Assembly: GCF_027887165.1 (NCBI RefSeq)
Contig: NC_077227.1
Coordinates: 62,133,607-62,197,606 of the forward strand
Direction: 5' to 3'
Origin: Monodelphis domestica
Taxonomy: Eukaryota; Chordata; Mammalia; Didelphimorphia; Didelphidae
DNA: 64,000 bases
Made by a program: the position numbers and the translations under genes. Numbering within the stretch: the first letter of the stretch is position 1; every line of letters starts with the position of its first letter. A model generated the notes under the pieces. It had not been told where the DNA came from. It made no database searches and saw only the letters and a list, made by a program, of their open reading frames with translations. Below, piece by piece: positions 56,195 to 64,000 of this stretch.

Positions 56195-56520
56195 ATGTTC
56201 ACTATATGCCAGGCATCATGCTAAGTACTTTTTAAAATCATTGTTGCATTTGATCCTTGCAACAATCTTGAGAGGGAGGTGCTTTTATTATTATCATTGT
56301 TTCAATTTTATTTTTTATTATGATACATAAGATATAAGATATAATGCTATCATTATTTATTATTATTCACATTTTACAAATAAGAAAACTGAGGTAGACA
56401 TAAGTTCAGTGCCTTGCCTAACATCATAGCTAGTGTTTGAAGCCAGATTTGAACCTAGGTCTTTTTTTACTTCAGGTGTAGTGCTCTATCCACTGTACCA
56501 CCTAATTGCTTCTGATTATA
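56195..56520 (-). mobile_element. MIR copy with AT-rich insert
   Basis: The + strand has ACTATATGCCAGGCATCATG, GCAACAATCTTGAGAGGGAG, then about 70 bases of AT-rich text, then CACATTTTACAAATAAGAAA and CCAGATTTGAACCTAGGTCT. Confidence 0.7.
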
Positions 56521-56734
56521 TGTGATAAACTTCTAGAACAAAGAACTATAACTGTCTACTAAGAGACATGAAGTTATATGGAATTACACTTTTTACCCTT
56601 GAGGTTATTAACAAATACTATTATCTCTCAGAGACATAATATTGGCCTGGAGGAATGAGAGAGCTCATACAGAAAGGTTTTAGTTAAATCAATCAATCAA
56701 CATGTGTTGAATAATGTAATGTGTTTAGACCTGT

Positions 56735-56845
56735 TATAGAAGAGAAAGAAAAAGAGGAAGAGGAGGAAGAAAAAGAAGATGAAGAAGAAGAGGTAGATGA
56801 AGAAGAAGAAAAGGAAGAAGAAGAAAAAGAGGAGATGATAACAAT
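56735..56845. repeat. GAA-rich purine low-complexity tract
   Basis: Impure GAA/GAAA/GGA units over about 110 bases. The Ser-rich minus frame (56693-56884) is a by-product. Confidence 0.9.
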
Positions 56846-57152
56846 GACTTCCTCAGGGAGCTCATAGGCTAGTTGAGAAGTCAATATACAAAGTATAGCA
56901 AAGAGTTAAAAAGTAAATAATTTTTAGGTCTGTGGCCTTTTGCTATTAGCATTTGGAAGTATCATTCTCCACTCTCCTACATATGCAGGGACATAGAAAT
57001 CCACATGCATATAGGCACACAAACATAACATACCCACACACAGATAATATACACAAAGGGATCCACAGGCATCCATATACTTATATGTATGTACAATAAG
57101 CAGCAGCATGGGATAGAGGAACTTCAATTAAATTCAGTAGCTATATTTTAAG

Positions 57153-57425
57153 TGGCAGCTGGTGCTACCGTAACTAAAGCACTGGTCCTGGAACTATGAA
57201 GAACTGAGTTCAGATATGACCTCAGAAATGTTCTTGCTGTGTTACCCTGAACAAACCACATAACTGCTGTCTGCCTCAGTTTCCTCATTTGTAAAATGGG
57301 GATAAGAACATCCCCTACCTTCTAGGTTGTTCTGGGGACAAAATGAAATATAATTGTAAAGCACTTATAGCACAGTGCCTGGCACACAGTAAGTGCTATA
57401 TAAATGTTAGCTATTATGACGATGA
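57153..57425 (+). mobile_element. tRNA-derived SINE / MIR-type, complete
   Basis: TGGCAGCTGGTGCTACCGTA, CTGAGTTCAGATATGACCTC, TGCCTCAGTTTCCTCATTTG, GCACAGTGCCTGGCACACAG. Confidence 0.8.
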
Positions 57426-58105
57426 TGATGATGCAATCCAGTAAATACCTAAGTTACAGAGACCAAAAGAAAACAGCTCTTACCTTTAAAGAGATCACAT
57501 TCTATTGAGGGTGGTCTAACAAGTACACAAATAGATATAGCACAAGGAAAGCTGAGATGGGAGAGACAGCCAACAACTGAGATCAGGGAAGGTTTCTTAG
57601 AGAAGGGGCAACCTTAGATGAGTCTTGAAGCAAGACAAGGATGCTCAGAGCAGGCATTGAGGAGGAAGTGGATTCCAGGCCTAAAGAACAGTTTGAGGGA
57701 TTGAACAAAAACGGGTGATGATATGATGAGTTAGGGAACATCCAGAAATCCAATATGACTGGAAAGCAGAACTCATCCAAGGAAGTAGTGTGAAATAAAA
57801 CTGGAAAGGTAAGGAGAAGCCAGTGGATGGAGAGCCTTAAATGCCAAGGAAAGAATTGGCATTCTATTCTATAGTCAGGGATTTCCTGAAGATGCCTGAG
57901 TGCGGTTCAGATTCATGATTTAGGAAGGTTATTTTGGCAGCTGTGTGGAGAGGGACTGGAGACAAGAAAGACTTGAGGTAGGGAGGGAGACTAGCTAGGA
58001 GGCTATTCCCACAGTCTAAGGAAGAAGTGAAGAGGTACTAAATTAGGATGGTGATGGTATGAGGGGAGTAAAGAGAATGCAGTGGGAGAGATGTTGAGGA
58101 GGTGA
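57426..58105 (-). mobile_element. L2 LINE 3' half, reverse orientation, 0.68 kb
   Basis: The + strand is reverse L2 from the 3' UTR inwards: GATCACATTCTATTGAGGGT, CAGGGAAGGTTTCTTAGAGA, GATGAGTCTTGAAGCAAGAC, GGAAGGTTATTTTGGCAGCT, AGGAGGCTATTCCCACAGTC. The 65-codon minus frame at 57583-57780 is a remnant of its ORF2. Confidence 0.75.
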
Positions 58106-58310
58106 AAAAATGCTGCACTTTGGGATCAGAAGAGCTTGGTTTGAATCCCTTGCTCAACTTACAAGCTGTGTGGCTATGGGGAAGTCAACCTCTCTAAGTT
58201 TGCTTCAACAATAAAATAGGAAATAATATTTTCATTACTTATTTCAATGGGTTGTTGTGAGAAAAGCACTTTCTAAACCCTAAAGTATCATATAAATGTG
58301 AGTTATTATC
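58106..58310 (+). mobile_element. MIR-type SINE
   Basis: GAGCTTGGTTTGAATCCCTT, AGCTGTGTGGCTATGGGGAA, CAACAATAAAATAGGAAATA, GGGTTGTTGTGAGAAAAGCA. Confidence 0.7.
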
Positions 58311-58468
58311 ACAAAAGCCCACATAGACCTCCATGGTGCTCCCTTTGGAGTGCTCCCTTGGGACCTCCAGGTGTGCCTGTGCTGAGAAAGAGGCTTCCAG
58401 GGCCAATGGGGTGCCAGGAAGAGAGAAAGTGGGCTGAAGCCATGGTTGGGTCTGGGCACTATCTCCTG

Positions 58469-58470
<2 letters not shown>

Positions 58471-58530
<60 letters not shown>
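58471..58530. repeat. (AC)30 microsatellite
   Basis: 60 uninterrupted bases of AC. Long T-H and V-C frames across it (58239-58910) are artefacts. Confidence 0.98.
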
Positions 58531-58532
<2 letters not shown>

Positions 58533-60279
58533 ATCTTGTGTATGGCTTCTCCCAGGGTCCTCAAGGGCTTCCTTGTCCTGGCACAAACACCCTCACTGCC
58601 CCTCAACAGTCAGGCTCCAGGTCCCTTTCTCTCTACTGTGTTCTTGCCAGCTCCAGCAGAGAACTCTCTGCACACTCCCCCCTTCCCCTGTCCCCAGCCT
58701 AAAGCCACCACAGAAAGCAGAAAGGTCCCTCTGCTTCCACAACACTGCTGTTTGTCAAAGCCCAGGAACAAAGAGAGCATTCACCATTCACAGGGACAGG
58801 AAAAAGGGCCTCAGGAAAAGCTGAGGGTAGGAGGGGAGAGAGAGAGGGAGAGACTGAGAAGTGAGGGAGAGGGGGGCTTGGAGAGACAGAGAGATGAGAG
58901 AGAAAGATAATATCAGACAAAAGGAAACAAACAGAAAGATGGCAAAATATGGATGAGAAAGGAGAAATGAGATAGAAAGGAGAAAAAGATGGCAGAAGGG
59001 AGACAAAGACAGGAGGAGAAACAGAATTGGGGGCGAAGGGAAGGCAGCTAATGGGAGAATAACTGACACAAATAGGGGGATAAGGAAGACAGAGGGAGAA
59101 CCACAAAGGTATAGACTGAGGGAGCCTGGCAGAGAAAGTAAGATGAGGAAGCTGCCGTGTTCCTTGAGGAAGGTAAAACAGAATCAGTGACTGCTCTTTG
59201 CAAAGTTGGAAATACAGGCTCCTTGAGCTGGTGAAAAGGAAACCCTCCACCTTTACCCTGTGTCTCCTCTTCTTTGTTTTGGTGGCTATACAAATAGATC
59301 CCCAATTCTGATTATCTCTGGTGAAATCAGGTCTTTGGGGCAGATACAGCAAGAGAGAGAAAGGGGAAATGGGCAAAACCAACTTTCTTCAGCAACTTCA
59401 GTAAATGGTTTCCTGACTGTCACCCCACAGTGACAAACCCTTCATAGAAGGTCATTTGCTGAACTGGGGTGAGAGGGCTGGAGGAAAGGGCATGAGGTCA
59501 ATCCCTGTGCACACAGATCAAGGTTTCCCACTCCCAACGCATCTCACTCCGCTCCTGATTTTCCACCTACTTCAAATGAAAAGCTGACTCCATAGAGCTG
59601 TGTATAATAAATACATCTTCCCAGAAAGTCACATTAAAATTGAACATGTCCATAGGAATTGGACATTTAAAGAAGTCCAATGAGAGCTCTTTTATAAAGT
59701 GAAAATTCTCTTGAATAATTGCTTCCTAATTTATATGTTCTGTATTTCCATTTTTCCTTCATGATCAAAAGTAATTAATTTGAAATTAGGTGAGGAAAAT
59801 CAATCTGCCTTTTGTCACCCCCCCACTTCCCCCTTCCTCCAATTACCTTCCTCTTCCCTTTCTTAGGAAAACTAATCTGAATTGATGAAATATCTGTATT
59901 AAGCATTTTTTTCTTCTTTCCATTAAGTGAAGAAACATGAACTACATACAAATGTAGCAAGTGAATCAACAAAAAGTAAAACCTCTTAATGGATGACAAT
60001 GGTAGAAGAAATAGTCAAAACATGAAAGTGAATCTATAAGATTTCTCAATTTAAAAAATTGGAAGTAATAGAAATAACTGTTATTGATCTGAAGGAGAAA
60101 TCAAGGAGAGAGAAATTTAAAACTATTAGGTTTCCCATGAACTATAAAGAAGAAAATTATCTGACCTCTGTTTCAAGAAACTCTATAAGAAAATGTTCCA
60201 AGATCCTGAAGGACTTATATAAAAGAAAACTATCCACATTGAGAGAAAGAACTATGAGAATAAAAATGCAAAAGCAAAA
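58531..60279. other. Unassigned intronic DNA, GA-rich at 58840-59100
   Basis: 58840-59100 is a degenerate GA-rich tract; its complement gives a 227-codon Leu/Ser/Phe/Pro-rich minus frame (58699-59382) that has no known domain and is treated as a composition artefact. The rest is unrecognised. Confidence 0.45.
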
Positions 60280-60500
60280 CATATGACTTCACTTATCATA
60301 TGTATATAGGCATATGTGATTTGGGGTTTAGGCTTTTAAAAGTTGCTCTATAGCAAAAATGAATAATATGGAAATAGGTATCAAGTGACAACATTTATAC
60401 AACTCAGTGGAATTGCTTGTCGGCTCTGGGAGTGGGGAGGGAAAGAAAATGAATCATGTAAACATGGAAAATATTTTAAATAAAGAAAAGAAAGAAAAGA
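60280..60500 (+). mobile_element. Marsupial LINE 3' end (L1-type)
   Basis: AATGAATAATATGGAAATAG, CTCAGTGGAATTGCTTGTCG, GGGAGTGGGGAGGGAAAGAA, AATGAATCATGTAAACATGG, then an AAATAAAG tail. Reverse complement of the left part of 36430-36832. Confidence 0.75.
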
Positions 60501-60782
60501 AAATGTCCTTGAAATATTGAAGATGGAGCAATTTGTACTTAGAATTCACAGCATGCCAACAGGGGAAAAGCCCCAAATATAACTTACTCAGACACCTCAA
60601 TGTCAAGGTGTGAGAATACAATGACAAGTAGATAATTCTACAAGCAGTCAGGAATTAACATACCCCATATCAAAACATTTGAATGGTTTGGTGCCTCCTA
60701 CAAGTAAAATTGGTTATTCAGTGGATTGAAATATAGATCCCAATAATATGCTCCCTATAAGAAATATATCTAAAGCCAAAAT

Positions 60783-61010
60783 AGAAAGGCACTGTGATGT
60801 AGTGGATAAAATGCTAAACATAGAGAGCTGAACTTCAAGTCAGAATATCTGAGTTCACATTTCAACTCTGCCACTTAAAACCTTTGTGAATTTGGGCAGC
60901 TCATTTAACTCCTTAGGGCCTCAGTTTCCTTATATGTAAAATGAAAAAGTTGGTCAAAAGAGTTGGACTTTCAAAATCTCTTTTGGATCTAGATTTTTGA
61001 TTCTAGATAT
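60783..61010 (+). mobile_element. MIR-type SINE
   Basis: GGCACTGTGATGTAGTGGAT, CTGAGTTCACATTTCAACTC, GGGCCTCAGTTTCCTTATAT. Confidence 0.75.
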
Positions 61011-61271
61011 ATAGATTTACACTGATAAGACCAACTCACCAACCTCATTTGGCTTTGGAAAACTAGATGATATCTAATAAAGTTGAATTAAAATGGGAAA
61101 TAATGACAAGGGAAAAAATAAGGAAATTATATCAGGCTCAAAGTACCACTGACAGCAGGAAACATAGTAGAAAATATACTGTATTTGGATTCATCATATA
61201 CTTAATCATAAATCTCACCTCTGATATTTACTAGATTGGTGATACATGAAAATCCAGTGAGTTAAGAGTTG

Positions 61272-61688
61272 TCTAGCTAGTGGGTACAATGGATAGAGCA
61301 CTGAGCATAGAATCAGGAAGATTCAATGTCCTGAGTTCAAATCTTGCCTTAAACACTTAGCTGTATGATTGGGTAAATCTTAACTCTGTTTGTCTCAGTT
61401 TCTTCATCTGTGAAATGAGCTGGAAAAGGAAATGGCAAACTAGATGTATGACCTTGGGAAAATTACTTAACTCTGTTTGCCTCAGTTTCCTCATCTGTAA
61501 AATGAGCTGGAGGAAGAAAATGTCAAACTAGATGTGTGACCCTGGGCAATTTCCTTTATCATGTTTGCCTCAGTTTCCTCATCTATAAAATGAGCTGGAG
61601 AAGGAAATGGCAAACCACTCCAGTAGCTTTGCCAAAAAAAAAATCTCAAATGGGTCATGAAAAGTTGGATACAACTTAACAACAACTG
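61272..61688 (+). mobile_element. WSINE-type SINE with triplicated core
   Basis: One head (GTGGGTACAATGGATAGAGC, GAGTTCAAATCTTGCC), then three tandem core modules each with CTCAGTTTC, CATCTRTRAAATGAGCTGG and AATGG/GTCAAA (GAGC at 61417, 61504 and 61592; spacing 87 and 88), then one WSINE 3' end (CAAACCACTCCAGTAGCTTT, AAATGGGTCATGAAAAG). Confidence 0.9.
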
Positions 61689-61834
61689 AGTGTGAAAATC
61701 AACATTATGAAACATTAAGGAAGAAAATAAATATTCATGGAAAATTGTTGGGAAAATTGGATAAGAGTATGGGGAAAATGGGACTAGATCCACTCACATA
61801 CCATATGCAATAAATTATAGGAGGACTGATATTT

Positions 61835-61960
61835 CTGACTTTTTGTTATTGTGAGTAAAGCTATTATAAATATTTTAACAGATTATTTTTTCCTTTTCCA
61901 TAACATTCTTGGTAATGGGATCCTACTTGATCTTAGTAGTGGATCCATTGGTCAGAGGGG
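61835..61960 (-). mobile_element. L1-type 3' region fragment
   Basis: The + strand has GTAAAGCTATTATAAATATT, then GGGATCCTACTTGATCTTAG and TAGTGGATCCATTGGTCAGA, the reversed L1 order. Confidence 0.55.
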
Positions 61961-61979
61961 TAATTTTCTGCCAGGGGAA

Positions 61980-62125
61980 GTAGAGAGCTCCTGATCACCT
62001 GAAGTCTTCAAGGAAAAGCCTCATCACCATTTATCTGCAATGCTAAAAATTAATTTTTAGGTATTAGCTGAATTAGTTGGTCCCTGACTACCTTCCAGCT
62101 GTTATTAACTCTAACATCCTGTGAA
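61980..62125 (+). mobile_element. CR1/L3-type 3' tip
   Basis: CACCTGAAGTCTTCAAGGAA, CTCATCACCATTTATCTGCA, then GTCCCTGACTACCTTCCAGC and TAACTCTAACATCCTGTGA. Confidence 0.6.
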
Positions 62126-62183
62126 TCTGCATGATATCTCTGCCATGTTGGAAAAGGATTGCTATTCAACCATTCTCAGCATA

Positions 62184-62410
62184 GGCAGCTATGTAAAGAG
62201 TGTTGGGCTTCAGAAAAGTCCTGAGTTCAAACATGACCTCAGACCTTACCAGCTTCGTGAGCCCAGATAACTCATTTAACCCTGTTTGCCTCAGTTTTCT
62301 CATCTGTAAAATGAGACAGAGAGGTAAACAGCAAACCAGTCCAGTATTTTTGCCCAGAAAACCCCAAATGGGGTCACAGAGAATGACTGAAATGACTGAA
62401 CAACAAAAAA
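62184..62410 (+). mobile_element. WSINE-type SINE, full length
   Basis: GGCAGCTATGTAAAGAGTGT head, GAGTTCAAACATGACCTCAG, AACCCTGTTTGCCTCAGTTT, GGTAAACAGCAAACCAGTCC, CCCAAATGGGGTCACAGAGA, then ATGACTGAACAACAAAAAA. Confidence 0.9.
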
Positions 62411-62474
62411 CCTTCAGTATCCTGCCCAATCCCCCATATTTATTTTCAGAATGACTAACCAACTTTGGAATCTA

Positions 62475-62575
62475 AAAAGCTTCATTTTGCAGATGAGGAA
62501 ACTGAGACCTGGAGACAGGAAGTGACAAGCTTAAGGTCCCCCAAGCCAATGGCAGAGGGAGGGCAAGAGTCCAGG
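62475..62575 (-). mobile_element. MIR fragment
   Basis: The + strand has CATTTTGCAGATGAGGAAAC, TGAGACCTGGAGACAGGAAG. Confidence 0.65.
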
Positions 62576-63119
62576 GCTCTGGACTTCCAAGGAAATGAAT
62601 TTTTCTACTCTGCCCTACTTCCATCTGAGGAGTCCTGAAACTTTCCCAGCCACTGGGTGAAAGCTCCAAGCCCCTTTGTCCTTTGCCAGAGCTTCCCAAA
62701 ACCTGCTGACACCAGCTTTTCCCAACACAGACTGATCAGGTTTCTTCTTTGGAACTTCACTCCTTTCTCCATCCTCTCCCCTCCCCCTTAGCTCTATTTC
62801 GGGTGACCACACTGCCCTCATGCCATAAACACAACCCTAAAGAGGTGCCTCTCTATCAGATTTCCCTGTGTTGGGGCTGGGAGACACTGGGGAGGGGGGT
62901 TCTGTAAAGTGAGAGCAGCTGAGGAATGGGCCCCATGTCTTGAAAGAGGGAAGAAATGGAGCTGGCCACATTAACAGAGGCATGACTGTGGCCTCCTCTC
63001 CTGCCCCCCCCCCAATACTCCAAGTATTTTCAGGTCAAATCTCAGCTAAGTAAGTCCACTTGTTGGCCTGGGCTGGTCATGTTACAGCTACTTCACAGGG
63101 CCATAGGGAAATGGTGGAT
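62576..63119. other. Unassigned intronic DNA
   Basis: Nothing recognised; short poly-C run near 63004. Confidence 0.4.
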
Positions 63120-63310
63120 CCATTCAGGATCATAGATTTCAAATCTGAAGAGATTTTAGAGGTTACAGATGAGTAGACTGAGGCCCAGTAAAGGTCAATG
63201 ACTTATGTTAGTCATAACAGTGTTAGAAAGGAGTAAGTAACAGAGTAGGATTTGAACAGAGGTCTTCTTACTCAAAATTCAATCCCCTTCTCATTGTATA
63301 TATTAGACCA
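63120..63310 (-). mobile_element. MIR-like old SINE
   Basis: The + strand has GGATCATAGATTTCAAATCT, GATGAGTAGACTGAGGCCCA, GAGTAGGATTTGAACAGAGG. Confidence 0.6.
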
Positions 63311-63409
63311 TCTCTCCTTTCCCTGAGCTGGTGCCTTATCCTTAAAATGATGGGACTGAACTAGGGGATCTTTATCTTCTCTTCCAGCTCTGACATGTTA
63401 TGACTGACT

Positions 63410-63600
63410 CCTGGACCTGGAGCCAGGAAGATTTTAATCCAAATCAAGGCTCAGATACTGATTAGCTTTGGGAGTCTGTCTCAGTTTTCTCATTTATAAA
63501 ATGGAAATAATAGCATCTACTTCCAAGGATTAATGAGATAATATCTATAAAGTGCTTTACAAACCGTATTCTTATTAGCTATTAAAATCAACAATATTTT
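63410..63600 (+). mobile_element. MIR-type SINE
   Basis: GGAGCCAGGAAGATTTTAAT, GTCTCAGTTTTCTCATTTAT, GATAATATCTATAAAGTGCT. Confidence 0.75.
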
Positions 63601-63639
63601 AAAGTGATCTTCTAAAGTCTCAATGTGACATAGAAGGGA

Positions 63640-64000
63640 CTTGGGGATCTTACAGGCTAGACCAGTGGAGATCTAGCGGATTTTACCAAGGTTCTGAGTA
63701 CAAGTCTGACCATATTTTGAGTATTTGCCCCTGAGCCCTAACCCAAGTTCAGAGTGGCTTATTACAGGATAGAAGGTCTTACACTTGAGTTTTTTTTAAA
63801 TCTACTTTATAAGCACAAGATGGGAGCAGGTTGTCTGCAAAAGACCTAGGGGTCTTACAGGGATGCAAGTTCAATTAAGTCAATGGTGTGACTTGGCAGT
63901 TAAGAAACTAATGGGATTTTAGGGTATGTTAAGGAGAACCTAGCTTCCAGGAATAAGAAGATGATGGCCCCTGGTGAGAGTACATTGTAATCTTGTTTCA
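63640..64000 (+). mobile_element. CR1/L3-type LINE 3' region, runs off window end
   Basis: GACCTAGGGGTCTTACAGGG, AATTAAGTCAATGGTGTGAC, TTGGCAGTTAAGAAACTAAT and CCTGGTGAGAGTACATTG follow the order of 14090-14290. The left limit is approximate. Confidence 0.6.

Noticed and set aside
58239..58910. Frames with runs of Thr-His or Val-Cys
   Set aside because: Translations of the (AC)30 microsatellite.
58699..59382. 227-codon minus-strand frame, the longest in the window
   Set aside because: Low-complexity Leu/Ser/Phe/Pro text arising from a GA-rich tract on +; no domain, no splice context, several frames open at once.

Overview
This window is nuclear DNA from a marsupial mammal, probably an opossum (Monodelphis-like) or a dasyurid. 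The main evidence is the repeat content: tRNA-derived MAR1 SINEs (one with a clear target-site duplication), WSINE-type SINEs, many MIR/CORE-SINE copies, marsupial-type L1 3' ends, an RTE fossil, and L2 and CR1/L3 fossils. The DNA is AT-rich and has no operons, CpG island or compact genes. No bacterial, plasmid or viral gene set is present.

One protein-coding gene can be supported, on the minus strand: ZCCHC24. Its last coding exon (12139..12252) and the exon before it (31648..31812) are both recognisable residue by residue and have good splice sites. Together they encode the C-terminal 92 residues and carry a 3CxxC-type zinc-binding region split between the two exons. The intron between them is 19.4 kb. 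Everything above 31812 reads as the preceding intron (at least 32 kb). The exons for the N-terminus and the CCHC knuckle were not found and probably lie beyond base 64000. The 3' UTR runs down from 12138, probably to about 7.9-8.2 kb. No canonical poly(A) signal was found at that end, so the limit is an estimate.

Layout: 1-7.9 kb is intergenic DNA beyond the 3' end of ZCCHC24. It holds an antisense L1 fossil, SINEs, and two SINE-tail microsatellites, one a 364-bp GGA/GAA tract with about 68 uninterrupted GAA units. 7.9-12.25 kb is the 3' UTR and last exon. 12.25-31.6 kb is the last intron, dominated by a 2.8-kb L2 fossil with a decayed reverse transcriptase (18.5-21.4 kb). 31.65-31.81 kb is the penultimate exon. 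31.8-64 kb is intron 2, with CR1/L3, L1, L2, RTE and SINE fossils, AT/GT microsatellites and several local duplications.

I see no undescribed genetic system here. The points most worth a second look are the long GAA tract, the CT-rich microsatellite abutting the last splice acceptor, the paired local duplications, a SINE whose core is triplicated, and a few non-repetitive intronic blocks that could be regulatory. Repeat names are from recognition by eye, and family names for old repeats are approximate.
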